A stretch of DNA of 64,000 nt from Juglans regia. Lineage: Eukaryota > Streptophyta > Magnoliopsida > Fagales > Juglandaceae. Made by a program: the position numbers and the translations under genes. This document shows, piece by piece, positions 52,208 through 63,998 of this stretch. The stretch covers positions 29,136 through 93,135 of the forward strand of contig NW_023362286.1 of the NCBI RefSeq assembly GCF_001411555.2, read 5' to 3'. Numbering within the stretch: position 1 is the first letter of the stretch; each line of letters starts with the position of its first letter. The notes beneath the pieces are model-generated. The model was not told the origin of the DNA. It worked only from the letters and a program-made list of their open reading frames with translations, and searched no databases.

Positions 52208-53645
52208 TTTCTGTTATAAGGAATCTATCTAATTCTGTTATAAAGAATCTATCTAGAGTTTTCTATGGTGTAGTATTCTTGCATTTCTGGTTTGCATTTG
52301 AGCTTGTCCTTCTAGAAGCATCTCCTTGGTTCTACATATGCAATGAAAAAGAAAGGACGAAGAAAAACGGCAAGATGGTAAATGGATACATGGTAAAGCA
52401 ACATGTATATAAAGATAATTAAATATTTGGAGACGTGGATTTAAGCTTTGTGACACCTAGCATGTGTACTACTTGTCTCTCTATATATATTTTCCCCGAG
52501 ATTTGTATATAGCTTAACGTGTCATAACTGTATTAGAAGGATGTGCAAAGAAAAAAGTGTGAGGGTAAGAATTAGGTAAGAACTAAATTGAATAATCACT
52601 GCTTCATGGATGAAACTGAAATCTGATACATAACTTAAGGAGTAAGCTTGTATTCTGATATAGTATTTACGATCTGAATGACTTGCTGTTTGGATTTACC
52701 TTTCCCTTCATTGAGTTTTTTCCTTCACAAGAGAACTTACTTTAACATCAGTCTTACTCTTATTAAACTTCTTTCCTCTATATCATCTTTTGAATGATAT
52801 TGCTACTGCAGAACAAGACATAATATGTTAACTATGGCACATTGTTTAACATAGATTCATGACCCATGACATATTAATAACTACTATTGTAGGATTCCCA
52901 TATAAGAGAAATCAAAACCTCCGGTCTTTCTGTTGAGGATGTCCTTTATAAAAATTTTAACTTTTTCTGTTCAGGTTCTTTTGTATTGGTGTTAAACCTT
53001 GGCATCAATTCCAATACTTCAACCTAGCTGTTAAAGACCAAACTCTATTTTTCATATGTACAACGTGGTTTTCTAATGAATTGGGTGTACACATTTGTAC
53101 TTAAAGGCTCTAATGTGGAATAAAAAAGCGAGCATTGGTGTGTAATTGGATCAAACTTCACAAAAAATAGTGGGTTTATTATTTCAAACATGTAAATTTG
53201 ACATTTTCAACATGTATGTAAAATTGAATGAAGAGACGGTTTTACAAATATAAGAACAACTTAAGCCTACTAATCATAACATTTAATTTTTATGCAGTGG
53301 AATACTTCTTTTATCAATCATTTACTGGAAGACATATTAGTTTCGCAAGATTATATATATAGATATAAATGAACCTTCATAAGAAAAACGTCCAAATAGA
53401 TGTTTTGGTATTCATGAGTTCAATTTTTGCAAGTTTTTTGAGGTATCGTTTTCCTTCATTTCTTTAGGTATATATATTTATTTTCATTTCTTGGGTTGAG
53501 AAGTTCTGGACTTCAAAAAAACTCTAGATAGATTCTTTATAACAGACTAAGATAGATTCCTTATAACAAAAATGTTGAGGTGTAGTATTCTTGCATTTCT
53601 GATTTGCATTTGAGCTGGCTCTTCTAGAAGCATCTCCTTGGTTCT
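52208..53645. repeat. Paired inverted and direct repeats around about 1.2 kb
   Basis: Block A (52208-52262, two near-copies of CTGTTATAARGAATCTATCT, then AGAGTTTT) recurs inverted at 53517-53574. Block B (67 bases, GGTGTAGTATTCTTGCATTT..., 52267-52333) recurs in the same direction at 53579-53645. The layout is A-B-spacer-A(inverted)-B. It does not fit a simple TIR or LTR element. Confidence 0.75.
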
Positions 53646-53884
53646 GATCTAAGGCAAAGGAAATCACTGCCTTAACAATCTAGTTTCATTCATTTTTGGT
53701 TCTAATAATTTATTCATCTGGTATTTTCCATTTAAATTTAATGCTACTGCCAGTTTTGGCTGATACAATGCATTGTAGGGACTACACCACTAGAGATGTT
53801 ATTGCAACAAGGGTCATAACAGAGGAAACACTTCTTAATTATCATTATTTCCACTATAGCATTTCACTTACTATCTGCATCTAA

Positions 53885-54160
53885 ATGCCTTGTTTCTCAA
53901 TTGCAGAGATCCCCTGTGGTGGGCATGTTTGGCGCGACATTTGGTGTGGGGATTCTCCTCTTAAGATTGTCTTTCCAAATCTTTTCAGTATTACTAAAGA
54001 TTACAAAATTATGAGAGGACCGGCTTTGATTTCTTTATTTACAAAATCTTTACAAAATTTAAAGCTGAAGAGGGCCAGACGAGGACAAATAATTTTTTCT
54101 TATATCATCAAATTTTATACATTAGATGATGCAATGAACGAAGTGTATGCTTCATGAACC
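53885..54160 (+). pseudogene. LINE ORF2 fragment (pre-zf-RVT)
   Basis: GHVWRDIWCGDSPLKIVFPN followed by LFSITKDYKIM matches the conserved FWHDxWCGDxPLxxxFPxLF segment of plant LINE ORF2 between reverse transcriptase and zf-RVT. Frame quality falls after about 54050. No other LINE domain lies nearby, so it is an isolated relic. Confidence 0.65.
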
Positions 54161-54754
54161 ATTAGTTGTGATAATTCTCAATGTTACGGGAAAATAAATT
54201 ATGAATGCCCACTTTTGGGAAGTTTTTATCTTCTAGAGGTTAGAGCATTACCTGGATGATGACCAGGTTGATAGAAAGAAGTGCAATCTTTTATTTTCAA
54301 CTTTGATTCTTGATGGCCAAGGTTACTGGTGGCACATTAATAAATCTATCTTAGTCTGAAATCTCTCTCTCTCGGTGAGCATTGCACGGCGAAAGTAGGC
54401 TGAGTCTTGTTGGGGTTGGGTTTAATTCTTAACTAGAATTATGTTTTAAAGCGGGTTGGGCAGGTTGCATTTTTTCAGAAACTGTTTTATTGATTTTAAG
54501 TGGGTTGTTTTCCTTAAGTGGGGCTGAGCTGAAATTTAAGTTAGGCCACAGTTTTATTTGAATAAATATGAGCCCATTGACTTATTTTTACAGAAAATAT
54601 TTAGGGGATTTAAAGTATATTATTAAAATATACTATTAAGCCTATTATTTTAGTTAATATTTCCGTTGTCTATTTGGTTGGATTTTAATAAAACTATTAT
54701 GTTGTTAACTGAATATTTATTTAATTATATCTCTATGGTATGATTTTAAGTAAT
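54161..54754. other. No recognisable feature
   Basis: AT-rich DNA with CTCTCTCTC at 54362. No open frame or element ends. Confidence 0.4.
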
Positions 54755-55963
54755 TAGAATGTTACGGAACGTTTTCTAGAAATTTAGTAACGTCTAGTAC
54801 CTCGTATAGGTCACAAACTACGATGTGAGATTGTGGAAGTAGTGCTAAGAGGTAAGTAGCATGATCATAACTTTATGTGTGCTGTAAATATTATGATTTT
54901 GCATGAAAAATGTGATGTTTACCTACGCTATGCTACGAGCCAATTCAAGGTTAGCTCCTTTTCACGAACCTTGATGAATTATGATGATAAGCTTGTGAAT
55001 AAGGCTATACATGCTATGCCGATATGGATTGTTGTTAGATGGATGAGAATGTTATGAAAATCACATGTATGCCATGCCTATTCTATGCTATGTTGTGTAA
55101 GACTCATGTTAATATGCCATGTTTAATGTTTATGCCATGCACAAGGGTATGTCATGCCATGTAATTTCACGAAGTCAAACATGTTCACATGCCTTATGAA
55201 AGTTAATAAGAAAACACACGAATGACAAGTAAGCTATAAGATTAGCCTTAAGTTATGGATGGATGTGCAAGTCACAGACTCAAGCGTAGTCCACCACATG
55301 TAAGCTATTATGTTTTGAGGTGACACAGACCCAAGCATGTTTCACCACAGGTTATGATACTCAAGCGTGGTTCACCATTTGCTATGTGATAACACGGATC
55401 CAAGCGTGTTTCACTACATGTTATGATACATTATATGATGCCACAGACCCAAACGTGGTTCACCCTATGTTATGATATGTTATATATGGTCAACGACAAT
55501 TGGACCAATGCACACATGTTATGATGGCCACGAAATAAGTGAAAGACGAGGAATAAGTTATGTACGAATGATAGGAAATGCATGGAGTCAGTCATTCATG
55601 CATCCATATTACATGTATTTCCATGATTATGTTTGATTCTGCATATGTTGCTAAATAATTATCTATATGTTATGTGCATATTGTGACGATGTATGTAAGT
55701 TTTCAAAATTAAGCCTAATGTTAAACTAAGTTAAGTTTATAGTATGATGTGCTATTACTGAGTCTTTGATTCATTTGTTTGTTTCTCTATTTCATGTTTA
55801 AATGTTCTAGATGATGATTTCGTGAATTTTAGAGCAGGAGTGCCAGGAGTAGAATAAATTTCCAGAGACTGTGTATGATTTAGACACTTGAGCAGTGTTA
55901 GTATCACAGAAAACTAGTTTAGATCATTAATATTCCTGACCTACAAGAAGGGGTGTTACAACA
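54755..55963 (+). repeat. Degraded gypsy-type LTR
   Basis: Ends GGGGTGTTACA at 55953-55963, the mirror of the TGTAACACCCC start seen at 1848. Its body has the same kind of layout as that LTR (long, AT-rich, with a tandem array and a purine-rich late section). The left edge is not certain: TGTTACGGAACG near 54763 may be a mutated start. Confidence 0.45.
55271..55475 (+). repeat. Minisatellite-like array, about five units
   Basis: Units of the type CACAGACCCAAGCGTGGTTC followed by ACCACATGTTATGAT occur at about 55272, 55323, 55360 (partial), 55394 and 55443, with 10-25% divergence and variable spacers. The array lies within the LTR-like block. Confidence 0.75.
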
Positions 55964-56649
55964 AGGGTTTTTCTCTTTCACGCATTTAAGGAGACGGGTC
56001 CATATTTATGCTACATGTTATTTAAGTTACAAGTTGGAGTAGTAATACGGCTACGGGTTGAATGAATTTGTGATCACGGGACTAGGTTATATGTATGGAT
56101 TAATATGGTCGTGACAGATACATTTGAGGTTAATATGTTGTGAGGGTTTTGACAAATTAGTTTAAGGAGGAAAACATGTTAGGTGATATGGATCAAACAA
56201 GTGCTATGAGTTTAACTATATGACTCTATGAGTCATATTTAGAGTTGCGGATAACATGCATATTACGAGTTGGATGTATATATGGTTCGATTGATGGTTA
56301 TGGGTTGCCTGGTTTTAAAAGAGAAATTATTCTGGGATTCAATTATATATTATTATGAATATTTGTTTGGATGACAAAAACGTGGAAGGTAATTTTGGAG
56401 CTTATAAGTTGGATAATTATTGCGGGTTGAAACTCACGGATAGCCTCATTAAGTGGAGTTTTAGTCTTTAAAATTAATGATGCACTCAAAGTAGAAGTTG
56501 GTGTGACAATATGCTTATGTATAGGTGCCTATTGATGTGAATGTGATTGACTGCATAAAGTTCAAGGTAAGTAACTATGATCATACCTTGATATTTTACG
56601 TAAACAAAATGTATAGGTGACGATATGCCTTGCAATATATTGGTTATTA
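55964..56649. other. Unclassified DNA
   Basis: No protein similarity. Perhaps the internal leader of the LTR element to the left, but no primer-binding site is seen. Confidence 0.35.
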
Positions 56650-57447
56650 GCCTTTATCAGTCCGATTGGTCCATTTGGGTTGGGCTTGTACAAAATGGGC
56701 CCTTTTTTTTGTTAAAGGCCCAACTTACCAAAATTAACTACCAAAAATATTTTTTTTTTGGCAACTAAATTAATAGATAAAAATTATATAAAATAGTAAA
56801 ATCAAAATTAATTGAGTTCTTTAATGTGGATTATCTAACTAACTCATTAATATATTAATGATGTTAATAGTTATTAACTTAGTACTCAATAGTTAATAGT
56901 ATGTGTATGAATTATGATAGTCAACGCATAATGACCTATCTTAAAATTTTAATATTTTATATATGGTTAGTGAATACTTGTCATGGTCCATGGATACTTC
57001 ATACTTGCAACTTAGGTATCTCACAGAAAATGTACCTAAGTGTTTTAATTAGGTGTAGATAATAGAATATGTATCATTGTGTATAATATTATGATTAAAC
57101 ATATAATATATTAGTTAATTGTTTTTTTTTGATAGGTTAAATATTAATAACATATTAGTTAATTGTATATATTACATTTACATGGTCATGGTTATAGGTT
57201 GGGTGAAAATTAGATAATTAAGTTATACTACTATATATACTACTATTTAAAAAATTATTTTGAAACATATATATTTAGTTCAGTCGGTCGGGGGTGAAAA
57301 AAGCCTACTCTGAGACCAAACTGAAAACCGGAAAATTGGAATTTTCAGGACTGAGACCGGCCGGAAAGGTGATCAGTCTGGTCCGACTGAAATCGTTCTG
57401 TCGGGTCGGGTTTTTTGGTCCGGACCGATAACCTTACACACCCTACT
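56650..57447 (+). mobile_element. hAT-like non-autonomous element, right part
   Basis: CAGTCCGATTGGTCCATTTG, then GGGCTTGTACAAAATGGGCC, AT-rich DNA, GTCGGTCGGGGGTGAAAAAA, and the end GATAACCTTACACACCCTA (57446). The first section parallels 22770-22815 in the same order. The left end is lost. Confidence 0.5.
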
Positions 57448-57687
57448 TCTAGTTGTAGATGTAATTTTTGGTTAGTTGTGTTTGCACCATTTGGTTATGC
57501 TGTTATTCTACTTGATATATGCTCTGAATTCTGGTTGAACTAATGGGACTTTCAGGTGTTGAAAATTATTTTGGATATCTTGCATTTGAAGTTTTGTAAA
57601 TGGGGGAAAAGTCAAAAGTTTTAGTAGGAACTCTATCCGTCTTGGGTTTGGGATGTTCATGTAACATGTTTGTATTTTTCTTGGCAG

Positions 57688-59627
57688 TTCATTAAGTTTG
57701 GGAAGCTTAATCAGGAGGCATGGGTGAGCATCTTTTATTTATTTTTTATTTTTTTTAGGCTTATAGTTCAGATCATTAAGTTTGATTTGAATTTCAACCT
57801 TCCTTTGGTTTTAGATACAAAGACATCTTAAATCTTTTATTTTTTTGGTTTAATCAGTTAAAGAAAAAAATTCAGAAGAGAAATCACGCCGAGAAAAGCG
57901 AAAAGAAGCCCGATTTGGAAAGAAAGCACAAAAGCATCAAGCTTGGCTCCAACATCAGGTAAAATAAATTTTAAGTTTTTGTTATTTTCTTTTAAGCAAG
58001 TTGTATTTTTAATTTTTTCTTTTGGACTCGGGGAAATTTTTTTTTGGTTATTCTTTTGTATAATGTGAATTTCATGCTAACAGGAATATCGAAATCTTCG
58101 GAAAAAACCTGGGAATTCAAACTCAAAAAAAGTGAGCAAATTGAATAATTTGTTAGAACAAAATGTACAGGAGAAAGAAATTTTACAATCAAAGGGTAAA
58201 GCCTGAGAGACATCAGAATTCAGAGACTTCTAACAAGCCACTGTCTGTGGGACTTAATGGTTCTAGTTCATCAAAGGTGGTGGAAAGAAAGAAGGGTTCT
58301 AAAGGAAATTTGAAAAAGACAAAGTTTGAAGAGTATCTTGAGATGGGGATGCAGAGTGCTGCTGCATCTGCAGAGGAGGATTTGGAACTGGAAAGGAAAC
58401 TTGCAAAGAAACTAAAGGTGAAGAGTGGAAAATTGAGAGGAGAGGATGATGATGTCAATTTGTTATTTGAAGGGTTCCCATCTATTATCGATTCTTTAGG
58501 GGAAGAACTCCCAATTGCTGAGGGATTTCCTGACAAGAGCTCTAAAAGTAAGAAACTTAAGAAGAAAAAATTGTTGGAAGAAGGGCCAGAAAGTGACATT
58601 TTAGGTGACCCTAGTGTTAGATCTTCTAAATCCATTGAAACATGTGATGCATTAATGTCGGAAGATGTTCCTGCTGATGCGCCTTTGAGGAAGAAGCGTC
58701 GGAAAAGAAAGTTGTTGGAGCAAGGAAAAAATGGTGATGTGGTGGGTGATACAAATGTTAGTGCATCCAAGCCAGTTGTGTCTTGTGCTGTAGAAGTGGT
58801 GTCGGAAGAAGTTCCTGGCAAGGCACCTGCGGGTAAGGGAGATGGAAAATATGTTGCTCCTCATTCAAGAGCTTGTTCACAAAAGGAATCAGAACAGTAT
58901 CTCCAAATACGCAGACATATACGAGGTGTGATATTTGTGTTTAAGTATAACAAGGCCTTTTGTGCCCTGCCCTTTATGCTGAACTGCTACTTGCTTTCTA
59001 AGTTTCAAATCCTTAATTTGCCACAGGTCTTCTGAATAGATTGTCTGAATCTAACGTGGAATCAATTACGGGGGAGATCTCGAGAATCCTTCTTGTATGT
59101 GATGTTCATATATCTTTTTTTTTTTTTGTTTTTTATAAGTTGTGACTTTCATATATCTTAATGCTTCTATAGATTCTTTTGAGATGGTCATATGCTGTAT
59201 ATTCCTGGAATCTAGATATTTCCAGCCCACGGATACCACCCGAGCACCTTTTGGTGTGGGATGTATCTGACACAGTTGGCAATGGGTGGGGGGTGGAATT
59301 AGGTTCTAGTTTCACCAACAAAAATGATAAGATACATATCTGACTAAAACAGATTTAGATTTTATACATTTTCTTTTTGACCCAGGAGACCTGTCCTGGT
59401 GCAAGAGTGTCCTTGGGAGTCGAGTCTTCATTTTCTCAAATGTTTTAGTTCTCGCCTGTTTCTATCAAAGTTTTGTCGAGGATAATATTATGAAGTTGCT
59501 GGTCCAGAATTGTCTTTTACATTTTATATTCAATCCTTCTGCAGTCTATTGCTCGTGGTACTGCTTCCCAGATAATCAGTGAGGAGGTTTTGGCATCTTG
59601 TTCTGGCGGTCCTCGTGGCAATGAACA
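57688..59627 (+). CDS. NOM1/SGD1-like nucleolar MIF4G protein, 5' part (exons 1-5)
   Basis: Exons: 57688-57723, 57858-57958, 58084-58925, 59027-59094, 59545-59627, all with AG/GT borders and matching phases. The start is ATG 57720, split after its next G, giving MVKEKNSEEKSRREKRKEAR, then KKAQKHQAWLQHQ. Exon 3 encodes a lysine/serine/acid-rich region (TKFEEYLEMGMQSAAASAEE, LFEGFPSIIDSLGEELP) and YVAPHSRACSQKESEQYLQI. Exons 4-5 encode GLLNRLSESNVESITGEISR and ASQIISEEVLASCSGGPRGN, the start of the MIF4G domain. Family members act in the nucleolus in small ribosomal subunit maturation. A one-base frame change lies in exon 3 between about 58165 and 58260. The last donor is a weak GTTAAG. The rest (MIF4G, MA3) must lie beyond the copia insertion, outside the window. 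Confidence 0.8.
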
Positions 59628-59830
59628 GTTAAGTGTGTATTTGTTTATTTCATCTCAGTCTCTTTTCCCTTCCTCTTATAAAAGCCTATGTCCAATATAA
59701 TATGACAATTATTGTGTACAAATCTCTACATGGAGGTTATTCATTTCTTCTCCTTCATTTCTGTTTCTTAGCCGTGGCTTCCTTAGCCAACTTCCTAAAG
59801 AAGTTTTTGAGAAACTACTATCTCACGAGT

Positions 59831-60106
59831 TGAGATAGAGAGTGTGCTTTCATTCCATATTTATAGTAGCATATACAAGCTAATCCATCTATGGAAAGTG
59901 TACAAAATATAGAAAGAATGCTATACAGAAAATACAAATTAAATACATAGCTATATACAGCTGACAGATTGATCTATTTCCTAAGTATAGCCATTAGTTG
60001 ACTTGAGTGGATTGCTGGGATCTCGTGCTATGTTGCCTGATTGAAGCACGGCTGATCTTGTGCTGTGTTGCTTGATTGAAGCACGACTGTTTGAATTCTA
60101 TCATCA
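59831..60106 (-). repeat. Candidate 3' LTR of the copia element
   Basis: Bounded by TG/CA on the minus strand, directly after the polypurine tract. 276 bp, within the small-LTR range of Ale-type elements. The edge at 59831 lies in a near-palindrome (ATCTCACGAGTTGAGAT), so it may be off by a few bases. The 5' LTR needed to check it is outside the window. Confidence 0.55.
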
Positions 60107-63100
60107 TTCCTTATATTCCCCCTCAAACTTGGCTGTGGAAGAAAACAAAGACCAAGTTTGTCACGCAACAACTTGAATTGATTTTTGAGCAAAGGTTTTG
60201 TGAAGATATCTGCAAGTTGAGCATGAGAGGTAACAAATTTTGTTTCCAAGGAGCCGAGTGCCACCTTTTCCCTGACATAATGGTAATCAAGTTCTATGTG
60301 CTTTGTTCTAGCATGTAGAACTGGATTGACTGTCATATACAGGGCACTCATGTTGTCACAGTGAAGAGAGGGTGTTTTCAGTAAGGGCACTCCAAGGTCT
60401 CTGAGTAGAGTTGAAATCCAAGTTAATTCAGCTGCAGTGGCTGCCATAGCCCTATACTCTGCCTCTGCACTTGATCTTGCAACTGTTGGTTGCTTCTTTG
60501 CACTCCAAGAGATGCAATTACTTCCAAGAAAGGTACAATAGCCTGAGGTGGATCTCCTTGTTGTTGGGCAACCTGCCCAATCTGCATCAGAGAACCCATA
60601 TAAGTCGAGTGAGCTGCTGGACATGATGTGAATGCCTAGGTGTGCAGTGCCTTTCAAGTATCTGAGGATCCTTTTGACAAGCTGGAAATGATGCACTGTT
60701 GGTGCTTGCAAGAATTGACAGACATAGTTCACACTAAAAGACAAGTCTGGTCTGGTGAATGTGAGGTACTGCAGACCACCCACAAGACTTCTATAAGTTG
60801 TTGGATCATGAAACAGCTCCTCAGAGGCAGTGGATTGCTGAGCTTTGGAAGGCATAGGTGTTGCCAAGGGTTTGCATTCATGCATATTGGCTCGAGTCAA
60901 CAAGTCCATGATGTACCTGTGCTGAGATAGAAAAAGATCAGTACCCACTTTAAGAACTTGGATTCCCAAAAAATGATGTAGAAAACCCAGATCTTTGATT
61001 GAGAATTGTTGGCTGAGCTGAGATATCAACCATTGAATTCTCTTTGGATTATCACCAGTCACTACCATGTCATCTACATAAAGGAGAAGAATAAGGAGTC
61101 CCTGATCTGAGTGGCATATAAAAAGGCTGGGATCTGCCGAGCTTGAGTAGAAACCAAGCTGTAAAAGAAAGTCACTTAGCCTATCAAACCAAGCTCTTGG
61201 AGCTTGTTTGAGGCCATACAATGCTCTGTTTAACTTGCACACATGCTGAGATCTATTTTGATCTACATAACCAGGTGGTTGATCCATGTAAACAGGAGTG
61301 TTAAGAAAACCATGTAAAAAGGCATTCTTAACATCTAATTGGTGCAGTTTCCAGTGTTTAACAGTGGCAAGTGTAAGGACAATTCGAATGCTAGCAAGTT
61401 TGACCACTGGTGAAAAAGTTTCTATAAAATCCACCCCATCAACTTGACTAAAACCTTTTGCAACCAGTCTTGCTTTAAGTCTCTCAAGAGTGCTATCTGC
61501 CTTTAGTTTGGTTTTATAGACCCACTTGCAACCAACTATATTCATCCCCTCAGTTTTTGGAACCAATTCCCAAGTATCATTTTTGGCAAGAGCATCAAGT
61601 TCTTCCTCCATTGCAGCAGACCAACCAGGATGTTTGAGTGCAGATTTTATGGACTTTGGTTCAGAAGGAATAGGAGTTAGAGCATGTAAGTCTGCATAAC
61701 GAGGATTGGGTTTGTGAATACCACACCTAGACCTGGTTTGCATAGGATGCGGTGGAGGAGTTGGCTGCTCAGTAGCTGGAACAGAAATGAGTGGTGATGA
61801 GAGAGGCAGATTATCTGTGTGTGGAATAGGGTTAGAAACCATAGGAGATGAGGGGGAAGTGGTCTCAATTTGCATGGCTGTAGGGAAAGCATAAGCAGAA
61901 GGCAATGGCTGCTTTGCAGGTTCTTTAGAAATATCCTGGTGCCATTCAGTGAAGGTTGAAAGTTCCCCCTCAATTGTAGGGCAGTCATAGAGGAGTGTTG
62001 GTTCAGAATAAGGTAGGACAGATTCATCAAACACAACATGTCGTGAGGTGAAAATACGACCAGTTGGTGGATAAAGGCATTTGTAGCCTTTGTGTTTGTT
62101 GCTGTAGCCAATAAAGACACATGGCAAAGACTTTGGTTCAAGCTTATTGGACCTGTATTCTCCAAGATATGGAAAACATCTAGACCCAAGAGTTCGAAGT
62201 ATGCTATAATCAGGGTGTTTAGCATAAAGTCTGAAAAATGGAGAGTCCATGTTAAGCACAGGAGTTGGCAATCTGTTTAACAAGAAAACAGCAGTAGAAA
62301 AACAGTCTAGCCAGAACCTAGGTGGGAGTTTAGCATGAAACATCATAGTCAAACCTAAGTTTGTGATACTTCTATGCTTTCTTTCTGCTGTTCCATTTTG
62401 TTCAGGTGTTTTGGGACATACAGCTTGATGAAGGATGCCATGACTTCGAAGGTATGCAAGGAGTGTGGTGTTATTGAACTCACCACCCTCATCAGTTTGG
62501 AAGACACGAATTTTGGCATCAAATTGACATTGTACAAGCATGTGAAACTGAACAAAAGCAGAATGGAGATCAGATTTATGTTTGAGAGGAATCAGCCATG
62601 AAAATTTTGTAGCTTCATCAACAAAAATAGCATAGAATTTATACTTTTCCCTAGAAAGAGTAGGAGCTGGTCCCTATAAATCACAATGGATTTTTGCAAA
62701 AGGAACATTAACAGTGCTGTCTCTAGAAAGAAAAGGCAACTTGGAGGCTTTCCCCATTTGACAACTAGTACAAATTTGTGTAGAAATTTGTTTTGACTCA
62801 AGAGTAATAAACTTTTTGTTACAGAGAAAGTCTAAAATTCTCGAGTTTGGATGTCCAAGCCTTTGATGCCATTGAACTTTATTTGTGGATCGAAATTTGG
62901 AGGAATAGAAGCTCTCCTTATTTTGAAAACTTGAGGCAACATCAAAAGTGTATAGTCCCTTCTGGTTCCTTCATGTTGCCACTATCTTCTGTGTTACCCT
63001 GTCCTTTATCACAAAACCATGTCCATCAAATTCAAATTTCAGAGGATAATCAGTAGTTAACTTGCTAACAGACAATAAGTCCTTTTTTATAGCAGGTACT

Positions 63101-63998
63101 ACAAGAACATCATTTAAGATAATCTCAGATGTAGGGGGGCCAACCATGGCCTGACCAACATGTGTGATAGGTAATACCTTCCCATTACCTACCATTATAC
63201 CATCATGACCTGTGTAAGGAGTCAGTGAGTGAAGAATACCTTCATTTGCAGTCATATGGTCAGTAGCACCAGTGTCAGGATTCCATGTAGAATTTTCAGA
63301 GCTGTCTTCCATTTTGAATGTTGCAAAACCTTGAGGGAGGCTATCATTTGTGAAAGAATGATTCAACCTATTAAAACACCTTAAAGCAGTGTGATTTCTT
63401 TTGTTACAAATCTGGCAGAAAACTTCTTCTTTGTTTGCAGATTTGAAGTTGGAAGGGGAGCCATGAGAGTGATTGTTAAAACTTTGTTCAGCCTTTGTTT
63501 TGGAGCCAGTGGATTGTCCTTGTACAAAACCACGACCCTTTGATGTGAAGGAGCCAGGATTTGCATTGGATTTCTTTTGCTTATAGGACTTCTGTCCATA
63601 AAAGGCGACAGGTGAAGGGTTAGCATCAACTTTATACCTGTTTGTGTAGCTCTCCAAGAGGGTGACAACTTTTGAGAATGCTGGAACTGGTGGCCTGAGC
63701 ATGGTTGTTGTGAAAACTTCAAACTCCTTGCCAAGGCCATTGAGAAGCCACCAAGACTTCTTGTGTTCTGCCACTGGTTTGCCAATAGCAGCAAGTTCAT
63801 CACAAATGGTCTTAAACCTCCTTAGGTAATCACTTAAGGAATCAGATCCTTTTGTGATGGAGGTGAGTCTGTGCTTAAGAGCAAGACTTCGATCAGAGGA
63901 TACTCTTGCAAATGCATGAACAAGAGCATTCCACACTTCTGAAGCTGTGTTTAGACCAACAACAATACCTAACACTTCTTCAGAAAGTGTAGCTGTAA
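60028..63998 (-). pseudogene. Copia gag-pol polyprotein with two in-frame stops
   Basis: One frame runs from the window edge to a stop at 60030-60028, interrupted only by TGA at 62973-62971 and TAG at 62676-62674. Gag has UBN2-type sequence (WNALVHAFARVSSDRSLALK) and the intact knuckle CQICNKRNHTALRC. Protease has PDTGATDHMT. Integrase has HQRLGHPN with CTSCQMGK (zinc), HCDL, TDEGGEF and PEQNGTAERKH (DDE). Reverse transcriptase has LDVKNAFLHG and LLLYVDDMVVTG. RNase H has SDADWAGCPTTRRSTSGYC and RSSAEAEYRA. All catalytic residues are present. The two stops block a full polyprotein unless suppressed. Confidence 0.92.

Noticed and set aside
58213..58821. 202-codon antisense open frame
   Set aside because: It is the shadow of NOM1-like exon 3, whose plus-strand translation has the conserved motifs and splice borders.
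62971..62973. TGA between copia protease and integrase as a programmed readthrough site
   Set aside because: Copia elements of this type use a single open frame, and a second stop (TAG 62674-62676) interrupts integrase, so simple mutation is more likely.
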